A stretch of 64,000 nt of DNA from Ruegeria sp. R14_0 (lineage in GTDB: Bacteria > Pseudomonadota > Alphaproteobacteria > Rhodobacterales > Rhodobacteraceae). The notes beneath the pieces were generated by a model. It had not been told where the DNA came from. It ran no database searches and worked only from the letters and a program-made list of their open reading frames with translations. Of the stretch, positions 18,501 to 27,443 are shown one piece after another. Both the position numbers and the translations under genes were made by a program. The stretch spans positions 434,001 to 498,000 of the forward strand of contig NZ_JAGHRC010000003.1 in assembly GCF_017743975.1 (NCBI RefSeq), written 5' to 3'. The first letter of the stretch is position 1, and every line of letters starts with the position of its first letter.

Positions 18501-18939
18501 GCCGACACGGACGTTCTTTTACGGCATGGAACCGGGCGAAGAGATTGCCGCAGAAATCGACCCCGGTAAGACTTTGGAAATCCGCTGTCAGGCCATCGGT
18601 GAGACCGACGAAAAGGGTGAGGTCAAAGTGTTCTTTGAACTCAACGGCCAACCCCGCGTGATCCGGGTTCCCAACCGTTTGGTGACGTCGACCACCCAAG
18701 CGCGGCCCAAAGCCGAAGCAGGCAATGCCAACCATATCGGCGCACCGATGCCGGGCGTGGTGGCCACCGTCGCGGTAAGCGCGGGACAAGAGGTCAAGGA
18801 AGGCGATCTGCTGCTGACCATCGAAGCAATGAAGATGGAGACCGGCATCCACGCCGAGCGTGACGCCACGGTCAAGGCTGTGCATGTCCAGCCCGGCGGC
18901 CAGATTGACGCAAAGGACCTACTGGTCGAGTTGGAATGA
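15502..18939 (+). CDS. pyc: Pyruvate carboxylase
   Basis: Biotin- and ATP-dependent anaplerotic enzyme converting pyruvate and bicarbonate to oxaloacetate. The 1145-residue single chain has an N-terminal biotin carboxylase (FNKILIANRGEIAIRVMRAA at the start, ATP-grasp loop SWGGGGRGMRPI near residue 165, FIEVNPRVQVEHTVTE near 290). A carboxyltransferase barrel follows, opening with LITDTTMRDGHQSL near residue 533 and carrying HFHTHDTAGI. The C-terminal biotinyl domain holds the biotinylation motif EAMKMETG near residue 1111. The length and order match alphaproteobacterial Pyc. A 1165-codon open frame on the opposite strand is only a shadow. It is followed by an intrinsic terminator. Confidence 0.97.
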   Translation: MTDFNKILIANRGEIAIRVMRAANEMGKRTVAVFAEEDKLGLHRFKADEAYRIGEGMGPVAAYLSIDEIIRVAKECGADAIHPGYGLLSENPDFVDACVQNGITFIGPKAETMRALGDKASARRVAIAAGVPVIPATEVLGDDMDAIRAEAKEIGYPLMLKASWGGGGRGMRPINSEDELEEKVLEGRREAEAAFGNGEGYLEKMITRARHVEVQILGDKHGEIYHLYERDCSVQRRNQKVVERAPAPYLSEEQRAEICELGRKICAHVNYECAGTVEFLMDMETGKFYFIEVNPRVQVEHTVTEEVTGIDIVQAQILIAEGKTLAEATGAASQADVHLTGHALQTRITTEDPQNNFIPDYGRITAYRSATGMGIRLDGGTAYAGGVITRYYDSLLTKVTAKAPTPEAAIARMDRALREFRIRGVSTNIDFVINLLKHPTFLSNEYTTKFIDTTPDLFTFKRRRDRGTKVLTYIADITVNGHPETKDRPEPRADLKEAKAPAPKAEPQMGTRNLLEQKGPQAVADWMKAQRQLLITDTTMRDGHQSLLATRMRSIDMIKVAPTYAANLPQLFSVECWGGATFDVAYRFLQECPWQRLRDLREAMPNLMTQMLLRGANGVGYTNYPDNVVQEFVRQASENIDVFRVFDSLNWVENMRVAMDAVVENGKICEGTVCYTGDILDPDRAKYDLKYYVGMAKELRDAGAHILGLKDMAGLLKPASAKILIRALKEEVGLPIHFHTHDTAGIASATILAASEAGVDAVDCAMDSFSGNTSQATLGTVVEALRHTDRDTGLDIKAIREISDYFEAVRGQYAAFESSLQAPASEVYLHEMPGGQFTNLKAQARSLGLEERWHEVAQMYADVNQMFGDIVKVTPSSKVVGDMALMMVSQGLTRSDVESPEADVAFPDSVVDMMRGNLGQPPGGFPDTIVKKVLKDEAPNTNRPGKDVPPVDLEATRAELSQLLEGKEVDDEDLNGYLMYPKVFLDYMGRHRIYGPVRALPTRTFFYGMEPGEEIAAEIDPGKTLEIRCQAIGETDEKGEVKVFFELNGQPRVIRVPNRLVTSTTQARPKAEAGNANHIGAPMPGVVATVAVSAGQEVKEGDLLLTIEAMKMETGIHAERDATVKAVHVQPGGQIDAKDLLVELE

Positions 18940-18965
18940 ACAGCCTAACGTTCTAGGCAACCAAG

Positions 18966-18994
18966 GGCCGCTCGGGCAACCGGGCGGCCTTTTT
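18966..18994 (+). terminator. Intrinsic terminator after pyc
   Basis: A 10-bp stem (GGCCGCTCGG with CCGGGCGGCC, one G-U pair) with a GCAA tetraloop, followed by TTTTT, lies 27 bp after the pyc stop and 24 bp before the MAPEG gene. Confidence 0.9.
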
Positions 18995-19017
18995 CATAGC
19001 CCAGAAAGGATCAGATC

Positions 19018-19401
19018 ATGCTGTCTATCACTCCCGTCTATGCCGCGTTGCTGGCCCTTCTCTATGTCGCGCTGAGTGTGCGGGTCATCATGCAACGCCG
19101 AGGCGACAAGATATCCTATGGCGATGGCGGCAACACTGATATGCTCAAGGTGATGCGGACGCATTCCAATTTCGCGGAATACGCACCGTTTGCTCTGCTG
19201 ATGATTGCGATGGTCGAACTGCAAGGTGCTGGCGCCTGGCTGGTCAACCTGCTGGGGCTGGGTATTCTGTTCGGTCGCGTACTGCATGCCTATGGCTTTG
19301 GCCGCAAACCCCAGATCGTGATACTGCGTCAGATCGGCATGATGTTGACTTTTTCCGTCCTGGTCATCGCGGCAATCGCCAGCCTTCTGCTGGCATTGTA
19401 A
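19018..19401 (+). CDS. MAPEG-family membrane protein (YecN-like)
   Basis: A 127-residue membrane protein with four hydrophobic segments (starting TPVYAALLALLYVALSVRVIM). It carries the MAPEG signature region MLKVMRTHSNFAEYAPFALL and the later GRVLHAYGFG segment. MAPEG proteins are glutathione-dependent membrane enzymes in eukaryotes; the bacterial substrates are mostly unknown. AAAGGA precedes the ATG by about 8 bases. The SD is only about 10 bp downstream of the pyc terminator, so expression must come from read-through or a promoter overlapping that terminator. Confidence 0.88.
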   Translation: MLSITPVYAALLALLYVALSVRVIMQRRGDKISYGDGGNTDMLKVMRTHSNFAEYAPFALLMIAMVELQGAGAWLVNLLGLGILFGRVLHAYGFGRKPQIVILRQIGMMLTFSVLVIAAIASLLLAL

Positions 19402-19416
19402 GCCCTTTGGCCGGGG

Positions 19417-19569
19417 TTACCCCGCCAAAATTCGCGTTTCGATTCGGGGGGCTTCGTTAAAGTGCGGTTGCACGTCCCCCAATCGCTCCTCCTCTTTCCC
19501 TGCAAGGGTTGCGGCCAATACAATCATTGCAGCAAGGGCCGCCATTTTGAGGTCTTTCAGATGCGCCAT
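19417..19569 (-). CDS. Small single-membrane-segment protein, unknown function
   Basis: A 50-residue protein. A hydrophobic stretch (MAALAAMIVLAATLAG) is followed by a charged soluble tail (KEEERLGDVQPHFNEAPRIE). It is called as real because a near-perfect ribosome binding site (GGAGGTG) lies 6-7 bases before the ATG at 19569, and because no longer conserved frame covers this stretch. An in-frame extension to 19713 is possible but lacks an SD. It ends tail-to-tail with the MAPEG gene with a 15-bp gap. Related small proteins in roseobacters are hypothetical; I do not know a function. Confidence 0.6.
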   Translation of the reverse strand: MAHLKDLKMAALAAMIVLAATLAGKEEERLGDVQPHFNEAPRIETRILAG

Positions 19570-19671
19570 TTGTTCACCTCCACCGTTCTTATTCTTCAAA
19601 GCTCTGGTTCTTGAACGATTAACGGGCGCAGTTCCGTCGCAAATAATTTTCCGCTTTTTTGTTTTTTCCGC

Positions 19672-19698
19672 TTGCAGCCACGCGTGGGAATTTATACA
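19672..19698 (+). promoter_or_regulatory. Candidate promoter of the tRNA-Gly pair
   Basis: TTGCAG (19672) and TATACA (19693-19698) separated by 15 bp, about 20 bp before the first tRNA. The spacer is short for a housekeeping promoter. Confidence 0.4.
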
Positions 19699-19717
19699 TC
19701 CCTCCTCACTCAACGGC

Positions 19718-19792
19718 GCGGGCGTAGCTCAGGGGTAGAGCATAACCTTGCCAAGGTTAGGGTCGGGCGTTCGAATCGCCTCGCCCGCTCCA
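19718..19792 (+). tRNA. tRNA-Gly (anticodon GCC), copy 1
   Basis: The 75-base cloverleaf has acceptor arms GCGGGCG/CGCCCGC, D arm GCTC/GAGC, anticodon stem TAACC/GGTTA with loop TTGCCAA (anticodon GCC), T arm with GTTCGAATC, discriminator T and an encoded CCA. An identical copy lies 34 bp downstream. Confidence 0.97.
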
Positions 19793-19826
19793 TTGAGAGG
19801 CCGAAAGGTCAAAATATGTATCTGAT

Positions 19827-19901
19827 GCGGGCGTAGCTCAGGGGTAGAGCATAACCTTGCCAAGGTTAGGGTCGGGCGTTCGAATCGCCTCGCCCGCTCC
19901 A
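19827..19901 (+). tRNA. tRNA-Gly (anticodon GCC), copy 2
   Basis: Base-for-base identical to the copy at 19718-19792, including the CCA end. The two are separated by a 34-bp spacer and are probably made from one precursor. Confidence 0.97.
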
Positions 19902-19987
19902 GATACCAAACTCTTCAAACAAGCTGGTTCTTTCGATGTCATTGCGGCATCTTCGGGGTTGTATGCAACCACGACGGGGACGCGCCC

Positions 19988-20854
19988 ATGCCAGAATACG
20001 TTATTCGCGCTTTGACAGCGGATGAGGTCCAGACAGCCGTTGATTGGGCAGGTCAGGAAGGCTGGAATCCCGGCTTGCATGACGCGGTCTGTTTCCGCAG
20101 TTCCGACCCCGAGGGATTCAAGGGCGGTTTTCTGGATGGGCAGATGATCGCGTCGGCCTCGGCCGTGAATTACGACGATAACTATTCGTTTTTAGGGTTT
20201 TATATCGTCCGGCCCGAATACCGCGGATCGGGCTATGGGCTGCAGGTAGCCGAGGCCGTCAAGGCACATTGCGAACACCGAAACATGGGTATGGACGGTG
20301 TGGTTGAGCAACAGGACAATTACCGCAAGTTCGGTTTTACGCTGGCCTATGACAATTACCGGTTTTCGGGCATCGCGGGTGAAATCCTGAACTCCTTAGG
20401 TCGGTCTTCGCATGACCAAATTGCGCCTCTGGAAACACTCACCGATGCGCTGAGAACTTATGACCGGGGCCTCTTCCCTGCCCCGCGCGAGATATTCCTG
20501 AAGGCCTGGCTTGATGCCCCAAATCACGTCTCGCGCGTGTTTGAAGACAACGGCCAAATTCGCGGATACGGAACGCTGCGGCGCTGTCTGAGCGGATACA
20601 AAGTCGGGCCCTTGTTTGCCGACACCACTGCGATTGCACAGGCCCTGCTGGTATCGTTGCTGAGCACCTTGCCAGCCGATCAAATGGGCTCCGAAGTGTT
20701 CATCGACATGCCTAACCCCAACGCTCAGGCCATGGCATTGGCGCAACAGTTGGGGTTGACCAAAGTGTTTGAAACCGGCCGGATGTACTCCAGTCACGCG
20801 CCCGAGATCGATCTGAACCGGATTTATGGTATTACGACGTTTGAGCTGGGGTGA
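19988..20854 (+). CDS. GNAT-family N-acetyltransferase with C-terminal YitH/HolE-type domain
   Basis: A 288-residue protein. The N-terminal half is a GNAT fold with the acetyl-CoA loop VRPEYRGSGYGLQVAEAV near residues 74-92 (R/Q-x-x-G-x-G/A pattern). The C-terminal half (from about residue 150) resembles the second domain of YitH-type acetyltransferases, with the short motifs GYGTLRR and YKVGPLFAD. The substrate is not known. GGGGAC lies about 9 bases before the ATG. It follows the tRNA-Gly pair and precedes a membrane-protein gene on the same strand. Confidence 0.85.
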   Translation: MPEYVIRALTADEVQTAVDWAGQEGWNPGLHDAVCFRSSDPEGFKGGFLDGQMIASASAVNYDDNYSFLGFYIVRPEYRGSGYGLQVAEAVKAHCEHRNMGMDGVVEQQDNYRKFGFTLAYDNYRFSGIAGEILNSLGRSSHDQIAPLETLTDALRTYDRGLFPAPREIFLKAWLDAPNHVSRVFEDNGQIRGYGTLRRCLSGYKVGPLFADTTAIAQALLVSLLSTLPADQMGSEVFIDMPNPNAQAMALAQQLGLTKVFETGRMYSSHAPEIDLNRIYGITTFELG

Positions 20855-20904
20855 ACCCGCACCAAGACGGGCCCCCAATCTTTAGAACAAGGACGTTTCA
20901 AGTG

Positions 20905-21507
20905 ATGCCAAAAGCCAACCAGAAGCGATTGCTGCTTGAGATGTTTGAAAACTTGCCGGGCGTCGGCTTTATGCTTCTGCTTCGGGCAACGGACGACCAG
21001 CAACTTGCTGGATGGGTTGGCACCGCCCTCGCGTTCGGTGTTTGCGTTCTCTATGCCCGGAACATTTTGCGACCCCAGCCAATCCTGCTGGGGATCAACC
21101 TTTTCATGGTTGTCATCACTCCGCTGATCCAGGGGCTGGTTCATTTTGGCGACCGCACTGCGGCAACCCTTTTGATCGACAACATTCCGACACTTGTTTT
21201 GCTGAGCGTTTTTGTCGTCGGACTTGTTTTGACAGCCTTCGCACCGAACGGATTTCTGAACTACCAACCGGACAATGCCAAACAAAAGCGCGCGCATTGT
21301 GCTGTTTTGCTGACCTTGTGCGCAGGCGGCATCCTTTGGACATTGTGGGCCGGAGACAACTATCTTGTCTCACTTGGCGCACCGCTGATGGTGCTTTTTG
21401 GCGTGCACCAGTTGCTCCGCGCCGGAACAACGGATCAGCGAACGCACAACGGTGTGGTTTTGGCGGGTGCCTCACAGCCCGGAGCCACGTCCGAGGCAGC
21501 GATCTGA
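20905..21507 (+). CDS. Membrane protein of unknown function
   Basis: A 200-residue protein with about six hydrophobic segments (for example VGTALAFGVCVLYA, LVLLSVFVVGLVLTAF and LVSLGAPLMVLFGV). I do not recognise a family. ATG 20905 is chosen because AAGGACG lies about 10 bases before it. A GTG at 20851 overlapping the acetyltransferase stop would add 18 polar residues. The gene looks richer in A and T than its neighbours. It ends within 2 bp of the convergent Lrp-type gene. Confidence 0.65.
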   Translation: MPKANQKRLLLEMFENLPGVGFMLLLRATDDQQLAGWVGTALAFGVCVLYARNILRPQPILLGINLFMVVITPLIQGLVHFGDRTAATLLIDNIPTLVLLSVFVVGLVLTAFAPNGFLNYQPDNAKQKRAHCAVLLTLCAGGILWTLWAGDNYLVSLGAPLMVLFGVHQLLRAGTTDQRTHNGVVLAGASQPGATSEAAI

Positions 21508-21508
21508 C

Positions 21509-21748
21509 CTAGAACGCCTTGAACGTCATCGTGGTCAAAGACCGTTCGATATTCGGGATCACCAGCAGGTTTTCGTTGATGAAATGACCGACATCGTCCA
21601 TCTCGGGGATGTAGAGCTTGAGCAGCAGGTCATATTCGCCGCTGGTCGAATAAAGCTCGGAGTGAATTTCGCGCAGCGCAATTTCTTCGGCGACCTTGTA
21701 GGTGGTGCCGGGTTTGCAGCGGATCTGGATGAATACGCAGGTGGACAT
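21509..21748 (-). CDS. Stand-alone Lrp/AsnC ligand-binding (RAM) domain protein
   Basis: A 79-residue protein starting MSTCVFIQIRCKPGTTYKV and ending PNIERSLTTMTFKAF. It is only the effector-binding (RAM) half of an Lrp/AsnC regulator, with the G-E-Y-D-L-L turn, and lacks the helix-turn-helix. Such proteins can assemble with full-length Lrp paralogues or bind amino acids on their own. ATG 21748 has AAGG upstream; an open extension to 21862 reads into the hisB promoter region. It is divergent from hisB across 154 bp. Confidence 0.85.
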   Translation of the reverse strand: MSTCVFIQIRCKPGTTYKVAEEIALREIHSELYSTSGEYDLLLKLYIPEMDDVGHFINENLLVIPNIERSLTTMTFKAF

Positions 21749-21902
21749 GGGCCGTGCCTTGTTGATTGAATTGCCCGCAGGCTGGCATGGGCTGCGACCG
21801 GGCGCAATCCCCTGCAACAGTTTGCGGTGAATACCACACTTGGTCTGGATAAGGCGGCCCATCCGCGTCTATAAGCGCGCCTGTAGCAAAAGGAATTCGC
21901 CC

Positions 21903-22490
21903 ATGCGCAGCGCAAAGATCAGCCGTCAGACCGCCGAGACCGAGATCTCGGTCGAGGTCAATCTGGACGGCACCGGCACCTACGACAACCAGACCGGTGT
22001 TGGCTTTTTTGACCATATGCTGGACCAGCTTGCGCGCCATTCGCTGATCGATATGACGATCCGCGCCAAAGGCGACTACCATATCGACGACCACCACACG
22101 GTCGAAGATACCGGCATCGCGCTGGGACAGGCCCTGACGCAGGCCCTAGGCGACAAGAAAGGCATCCGGCGCTATGGCGAATGCCACCTGCCTATGGACG
22201 ACGCACAGGTGCGTTGTGCGCTAGACCTGTCCGGTCGCCCCTTCCTGATCTGGAACGTGGATCTACCCACGCCCAAAATTGGCACATTCGATACCGAACT
22301 GGTGCGGGAGTTCTTTCAGGCGCTCAGCACCCATGGCGGCATCACACTGCACATCGACCAATTGCACGGGTTCAACAGCCACCACATTGCCGAGGCTGCC
22401 TTCAAGGCCGTGGCCCGCGCCCTGCGTCTGGCGGTTGAGACCGATCCGCGCAAAGCCGACGCGATTCCGTCCACGAAGGGCGCGCTGTAA
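21903..22490 (+). CDS. hisB: Imidazoleglycerol-phosphate dehydratase
   Basis: Sixth step of histidine synthesis: converts imidazole-glycerol phosphate to imidazole-acetol phosphate. The 195-residue monofunctional form has [28 protein letters not shown] and [16 protein letters not shown], the His/Glu clusters that bind the two metals. AAAGGAA precedes the ATG at 21903. It is directly followed by hisH with no intergenic base. Confidence 0.97.
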   Translation: MRSAKISRQTAETEISVEVNLDGTGTYDNQTGVGFFDHMLDQLARHSLIDMTIRAKGDYHIDDHHTVEDTGIALGQALTQALGDKKGIRRYGECHLPMDDAQVRCALDLSGRPFLIWNVDLPTPKIGTFDTELVREFFQALSTHGGITLHIDQLHGFNSHHIAEAAFKAVARALRLAVETDPRKADAIPSTKGAL

Positions 22491-23129
22491 ATGCTGACAG
22501 CCATTATTGACTACGAGAGCGGCAACCTGCACTCGGCCGAAAAAGCGTTTCAGCGAATGGCACGCGAGGTCGATGCAGGTGAGGTCGTCGTGACCTCGGA
22601 CGCAGATGTGGTTGCCCGCGCGGACCGCTTGGTTTTGCCGGGCGACGGCGCATTTCCAGCTTGTGCGGCCGAACTGCGTGGCCACAAAGGCATCTATGAC
22701 GCGATGGTCGAAGCGGTCGAACAGAAGGGCCGTCCATTTCTGGGCATCTGCGTGGGCATGCAGCTGATGGCCACGAAAGGCCATGAATACACCGAGACCG
22801 ATGGTCTGGGCTGGGTCGTGGGCGACGTGGTCAAAATCGAACCCTCAGACAGCGCGCTGAAAGTGCCCCACATGGGATGGAACGATCTGGTTCTGGAAAG
22901 TGACCATCCAGTCTTTGCTGGGGTGCAAACGGGCGACCATACCTATTTCGTGCACTCTTACCATTTCCGGGTCACCAATCCGGCCGAGCGGCTGGCTTAT
23001 GTCGATTATGGGCAGGAAGTCACGGCCGTGATCGGCCGCGACACGATGGTTGGAATGCAGTTTCACCCTGAGAAAAGTCAGGATGTGGGCCTGCGTATGA
23101 TCGGGAACTTCCTGACCTGGACGCCCTGA
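22491..23129 (+). CDS. hisH: Imidazole glycerol phosphate synthase, glutaminase subunit
   Basis: Class I glutamine amidotransferase that feeds ammonia to HisF. The 212-residue protein shows the nucleophile loop FLGICVGMQLM (Cys in the oxyanion-hole turn) and the catalytic His-Glu pair in GMQFHPEKSQDVG. The ATG touches the hisB stop, so the two are translationally linked. Its partner hisF lies 4.4 kb downstream rather than adjacent. Confidence 0.97.
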   Translation: MLTAIIDYESGNLHSAEKAFQRMAREVDAGEVVVTSDADVVARADRLVLPGDGAFPACAAELRGHKGIYDAMVEAVEQKGRPFLGICVGMQLMATKGHEYTETDGLGWVVGDVVKIEPSDSALKVPHMGWNDLVLESDHPVFAGVQTGDHTYFVHSYHFRVTNPAERLAYVDYGQEVTAVIGRDTMVGMQFHPEKSQDVGLRMIGNFLTWTP

Positions 23130-23133
23130 AGGG

Positions 23134-23535
23134 TTACTGAACCCGCGTCCAGTCCTGCCCGCGGCACACCAGACCACCCGCAACACATCCCTTGACGGTC
23201 AGCTCATTCTGGCTGTCCAGCGTCATTTTCGAGCTGTAGGTCTTGTCCCTGTCCGGTGCCCAGATCTTGCCGCCGCTATAGTTGCCGCCGCCATCGGGCA
23301 CCATGTCCCAGATGATCTGTTTGCCCAGGTTTTCATATTCCAGCTGCTGATTTCCGTCCGCATCAAACGCGGAATCAATAGTGCCACAGATCGCGCTTCC
23401 GCATTCAGCGATCGAAACGTGCAGATAGCCGCCCGTATCGCCGGGTTGCGTTTTCCAAAGCCCGTCGACCGGGTCGGCGGCGAAAGCAGCGCTTGCCAGA
23501 ACAGTGAACCCGGCTGCGAGTGTAAGTTTCTTCAT
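23134..23535 (-). CDS. DUF2147 periplasmic protein
   Basis: A 133-residue exported protein. The signal peptide MKKLTLAAGFTVLASAAFAA is followed by the DUF2147 pattern DGLWKTQPGDTGGYLHVSI and CGSAICGTI, with paired cysteines (and a second pair in GCVAGGLVC). The function is unknown; the fold is a small beta barrel in known members. It lies on the opposite strand inside the his locus, 4 bp tail-to-tail with hisH and divergent from hisA. Confidence 0.85.
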   Translation of the reverse strand: MKKLTLAAGFTVLASAAFAADPVDGLWKTQPGDTGGYLHVSIAECGSAICGTIDSAFDADGNQQLEYENLGKQIIWDMVPDGGGNYSGGKIWAPDRDKTYSSKMTLDSQNELTVKGCVAGGLVCRGQDWTRVQ

Positions 23536-23669
23536 GATGTTCTCCCTGTTTTGCTGCCACTCTGGCCCGCAGGTCAGCTGCGGGCAAGATTGACTTTGCG
23601 TCGCGTTGCATCCCCTGCCCCGCTTGTGCGATATCCCGCGCGAACACTTCTGATATAGGGCCGCCCGAC

Positions 23670-24392
23670 ATGATCCTCTACCCCGCCATCGACCTCAAAG
23701 ACGGCCAGGCCGTGCGCCTGTTGCGCGGAGAAATGGATAAGGCCACCGTATTCAACGACGATCCGGCCTCTCAGGCGCGCGCGTTTGTCGAGGCGGGCTG
23801 CGAATGGCTGCATCTGGTGGATCTGAACGGAGCCTTCGCGGGTGAGCCAGTCAATGCCGCGCCGGTTGAGGCCATCCTGAAAGAATGCAACGTGCCTGCC
23901 CAGTTGGGTGGCGGCATCCGCGATATGACAACGATCGAAACCTGGATCGAAAAAGGATTGGCGCGGGTCATTCTGGGAACCGTTGCGGTCGAAAACCCCG
24001 ACCTGGTCCGCGAAGCCGCCAAAGCCTTTCCCGGAAAAGTGGCCGTGGGCATAGATGCCCGCAACGGTATGGTCGCAACCAAAGGCTGGGCCGAAGAAAC
24101 CAATGTCCAGGTTACCGATCTGGCCCGCAGCTTCGAGGACGCAGGTGTTGCGGCGATCATCTACACCGACATTAACCGCGATGGGGCAATGCAAGGGCCC
24201 AACATCGAGGCTACCGCGGATCTGGCCCGTGCGGTGTCGATTCCTGTGATTGCGTCGGGTGGAGTTTCGTCCATCAACGACCTGATCGCACTGCGAGACT
24301 GCGGTGTCGCGCTAAACGGCGCGATTTCGGGTCGCGCGCTTTACGACGGCGCGATTGATCTGGCCGAAGCGTTGAAAACACTGGGTAGCTGA
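23670..24392 (+). CDS. hisA: ProFAR isomerase (phosphoribosylformimino-AICAR-phosphate isomerase)
   Basis: Fourth step of histidine synthesis. A 240-residue (beta/alpha)8 barrel starting [19 protein letters not shown], with the catalytic Asp near residue 8. The phosphate-binding segments are QLGGGIRDM and [12 protein letters not shown], and the catalytic Asp of the second half lies in [15 protein letters not shown]. It has its own promoter region, shared divergently with the DUF2147 gene. Confidence 0.96.
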   Translation: MILYPAIDLKDGQAVRLLRGEMDKATVFNDDPASQARAFVEAGCEWLHLVDLNGAFAGEPVNAAPVEAILKECNVPAQLGGGIRDMTTIETWIEKGLARVILGTVAVENPDLVREAAKAFPGKVAVGIDARNGMVATKGWAEETNVQVTDLARSFEDAGVAAIIYTDINRDGAMQGPNIEATADLARAVSIPVIASGGVSSINDLIALRDCGVALNGAISGRALYDGAIDLAEALKTLGS

Positions 24393-24410
24393 CGGGTTTG
24401 CTTATAAGGG

Positions 24411-24435
24411 GTTGCCGCCCTGATCAGGCGGCAAC
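24411..24435. terminator. Hairpin between convergent hisA and DUF302 genes
   Basis: A perfect 9-bp stem (GTTGCCGCC with GGCGGCAAC, 7-base loop), extendable by two pairs. It lies in the 78-bp convergent gap. There is no strong T run on either strand (ATTTTCC follows at a distance on the plus strand), so it is at best a weak bidirectional terminator. Confidence 0.45.
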
Positions 24436-24470
24436 TCAACCATTTTCCCAAAACGAACGGTCTGACCGTG

Positions 24471-24917
24471 CTATTGCGCCGCGACCGAGGTCAGCTTGGC
24501 GAGCGCACCGCGCATCTTTTCGATTACAGGCGATTTCTCGACTTCGTCGAGTTCGTCCATCGTTTCTTTGGGATCCTCATAAGCCAGCCAAACCTGCCCA
24601 TTTTCGTCTTCATAAGCCTGCACCTTAAGCGGCAGGAACAACCCTGCCCGAGGGTCAATCTGCATCGCAGGAGTTCCCAACGCCGGATTGCCAAAGATCA
24701 GAACCTGATTGGCCGGAATGCTCAGCCCGACCTTTTCGGCACCCGCTGCATGATCAACCCGTGCGAAAACGGTCGCACCCGCGTTGCCCACAGCGGCTTC
24801 AAGAGAATCCATCGCCTCTTGCACCGATTTGTTCGTGTTAACCTTGATGATATCGTCGGCCATGGCGGACATTGCCCCTCCAAAGGTCAGAATGGTTGCC
24901 AGAATTAGTTTTCGCAT
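24471..24917 (-). CDS. DUF302 periplasmic protein
   Basis: A 148-residue exported protein. The signal peptide MRKLILATILTFGGAMSAMA is followed by a DUF302 domain (SVQEAMDSLEAAVGNAGATV, then QVLIFGNPALGTPAMQ and the LKVQAYEDENGQVWLAY core). The function is unknown; some DUF302 proteins bind metals or haem-like ligands. ATG 24917 has AGAAGGAAG just before it; an upstream open extension is a shadow. It lies between hisA and the divergent MFS/spermidine-synthase-like gene. Confidence 0.87.
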   Translation of the reverse strand: MRKLILATILTFGGAMSAMADDIIKVNTNKSVQEAMDSLEAAVGNAGATVFARVDHAAGAEKVGLSIPANQVLIFGNPALGTPAMQIDPRAGLFLPLKVQAYEDENGQVWLAYEDPKETMDELDEVEKSPVIEKMRGALAKLTSVAAQ

Positions 24918-25160
24918 ATCGATCTTCCTTCTGTAATTTTCACTGTTATTTCCACAAGTTTGCGAAATTCCGAGATCACAAATCCGGCATCGGCAAGGCT
25001 TTGCCGGTAGCTCACCAGTGGCCATGCAAGCCCATCCATCGACCGTTTTTCATCCGAGAACAATACGTCGCCGAAACAGACATTTTGCCCAAATTGGCCC
25101 CAACTTAGTCTTATTTCGTCTGTAGCGTCGCGGCAACGAACTCGAGCAGGGATTTCAGCC

Positions 25161-27380
25161 GTGAGCATTACAAGCACAGAGTTGTCAAACAATTCGTGGT
25201 TCAGAACTGCGATAGTATTCAGTTTTTGCACAACAATTTTTGTCAGTGCATCTTTGTTGTTCTTTGTTCAACCGCTGTTTGCCAAACTGGTCTTGCCCCA
25301 GATTGGCGGAGCACCCGCGGTCTGGACGACTGCAATGCTGTTCTTCCAAGTGGTGCTGATTGTTGGCTATATCTACGCGCACTTGCTCACTAAGTTGCTG
25401 TCTCTGCGCTGGCAGCTTGTGACCCATCTGGTGTTCTGGGCGACTGCCCTGACTTTCCTTCCCTTGTCGGTCAGCGAAAGCTGGAGCTACGACGCATCCA
25501 GTTCCACCGCTTGGCAGACCCTTAAGCTCTTTGCCCTAGGCGTTGGCCTACCCTTTGCGGTTTTATCCGCAAATGCGCCCTTGTTGCAGGCTTGGTATGC
25601 GCGTTCAGGCGGTCCTTCGGCAGATGATCCCTACTTCCTTTACAGCGCCAGCAACGTCGGCTCTCTGCTGGCCCTTTTAGCCTTTCCTCTGCTGGCGGAC
25701 CCTCTTTTGGGCGCACGTGAAACCAGCAACATTTGGTCGGTAGGCTTTGTCATGTTTGGCGGTCTGTTGCTGATCAGCGGATTGGTTACAGTGCGCGGGG
25801 CGAACACCTTCGCCGCAGCGCCCACATCCGATGTCGCCTACAGCACACCCAAACTGAAGCAGATTGCGAAATGGGTCATCATCGCATTTGTGCCTTCGTC
25901 GCTGATGCTGTCCTTCACCACAAAGGCAAGTACCGACCTGGGCTCAATTCCGCTGATTTGGGTTATCCCACTTGCAACCTATCTGTTGTCGTTCATTTTC
26001 GCCTTTGCAAAACTAAAGAGCCTGAGCGTCAGGTCCCTTCAGATGCCGATGCTCATGGCGTTGGTGCTTGGCACCGTGCTGCTGACAAAAATCATCAACC
26101 AGCACACGACCGCCTTCATATTCCTATTGTATGTGCCCGTCCTGTTTGTGATCGCCCTGTACGCCCACAGACTGCTGTACGAAATGCGCCCACCAGCCGA
26201 GCAATTGACAGTCTTCTACATCGCCCTTTCGGTCGGTGGTGCGTTTGGTGGGCTGTTCAACTCCATCATCGCTCCGCTTGTGTTCTGGCAAGAGTTCGAA
26301 GCGCAACTGACCATGATTCTGGCAGGTGGATTGCTACTGTTTGGAACAGGTGCGATTACGCCGCGGGCCTTGGCACTCGGGCTTCTTGCAAGCTTCCCGA
26401 TCCTTTATTCTGCCGGAGTGATAGGCACTTCTAACCCGTTTGGTGATGGGACATCGCAAGCTGTTGCCGTAATCTCGATGATGCTTGCTGCCTTTGTTTT
26501 GCTGCGAAATCAGTTGGCAGGCATTGTCGTGATCATTGCAGCGCTTTTGCTTCCCGCTTTCTGGGACAACGATGACTCGTTGTTCCAGGACCGTAGTTTC
26601 TTTGGAACACATAGGGTTTCTACTTTGGGCAATCAAAGGCTGTACCAAAACGGAACCACATTGCACGGCCTGCAATTTGAATCCGAGTTTGGCACGCGCC
26701 CCACGCCACAGACTTATTATTACCCAAAAGGTCCGATGGCACAGGTAATTACCTCCGAGTTTGGTCGCCAGTCCGACAGCATCGGTATCGTGGGCCTTGG
26801 GGTAGGAGCGTTGTCCTGCTACAAGCTTCCGACCCAGGAATGGGCCTTTTTCGAAATCGACGTCATGGTGGACCGAGTGGCGCGCGATCCCTCCTTGTTC
26901 ACCTACATCTCAGAATGCGCACCAGACACGCCAACACATCTTGGAGATGCTCGGATCGTTCTGGCAAAGACGGATTACACTTTCGACATCCTGGTACTGG
27001 ACGCCTACAGCTCGGACGCAATTCCGTTGCACCTGATCACCAAGGAAGCGGTGCAGATGTACACTGAACGTTTGGCTGACGACGGAGTTTTGGTTTTCCA
27101 TATCAGCAACCGTTACTATGAATTGTCTGCACCGCTGGCGCGCATCTCCAAGGCTCTGGGGCTACACATGGCTTTGCAAGAACATTTCATCCCGGATGAC
27201 ACCGAAGACTTGGGAGCCAGCCACTCCATCGTCGTGATTGTCAGTCCGGACGAAACCAGGATCGATAGTTTTGTAGAGAACGGCAAATGGCAGCCCGTGC
27301 TTTCAGACGGACGGGAACCCTGGACCGACGACAAAGCCAATCTTTTGTCCGCGCTGAAATGGGAGCAAGACAAAAAGTAA
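25161..27380 (+). CDS. Fused MFS-type transporter and spermidine-synthase-like protein
   Basis: A 739-residue protein. About 11-13 hydrophobic segments fill residues 15-470, starting [20 protein letters not shown], which is typical of this fused family. A spermidine-synthase-like Rossmann domain follows from about residue 530 ([11 protein letters not shown], then [13 protein letters not shown] and [11 protein letters not shown]). Whether it makes or moves polyamines is unproven for most members. GTG is the start, with CAGGGAT upstream. Codon use looks less GC-rich than the his genes on either side, so it may be an insertion into the his locus. Confidence 0.82.
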   Translation: MSITSTELSNNSWFRTAIVFSFCTTIFVSASLLFFVQPLFAKLVLPQIGGAPAVWTTAMLFFQVVLIVGYIYAHLLTKLLSLRWQLVTHLVFWATALTFLPLSVSESWSYDASSSTAWQTLKLFALGVGLPFAVLSANAPLLQAWYARSGGPSADDPYFLYSASNVGSLLALLAFPLLADPLLGARETSNIWSVGFVMFGGLLLISGLVTVRGANTFAAAPTSDVAYSTPKLKQIAKWVIIAFVPSSLMLSFTTKASTDLGSIPLIWVIPLATYLLSFIFAFAKLKSLSVRSLQMPMLMALVLGTVLLTKIINQHTTAFIFLLYVPVLFVIALYAHRLLYEMRPPAEQLTVFYIALSVGGAFGGLFNSIIAPLVFWQEFEAQLTMILAGGLLLFGTGAITPRALALGLLASFPILYSAGVIGTSNPFGDGTSQAVAVISMMLAAFVLLRNQLAGIVVIIAALLLPAFWDNDDSLFQDRSFFGTHRVSTLGNQRLYQNGTTLHGLQFESEFGTRPTPQTYYYPKGPMAQVITSEFGRQSDSIGIVGLGVGALSCYKLPTQEWAFFEIDVMVDRVARDPSLFTYISECAPDTPTHLGDARIVLAKTDYTFDILVLDAYSSDAIPLHLITKEAVQMYTERLADDGVLVFHISNRYYELSAPLARISKALGLHMALQEHFIPDDTEDLGASHSIVVIVSPDETRIDSFVENGKWQPVLSDGREPWTDDKANLLSALKWEQDKK

Positions 27381-27443
27381 AATCACAGTGGTTCTCAAGG
27401 TCGCGCACCGAGACACCACAGAAACAGGTCAACACAGTCAATC

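Noticed and set aside
15388..18885. 1165-codon open frame antisense to pyc
   Set aside because: It is a mirror of the high-GC codon pattern of pyc, has no ribosome binding site and no recognisable domain. Pyc itself is complete and conserved.
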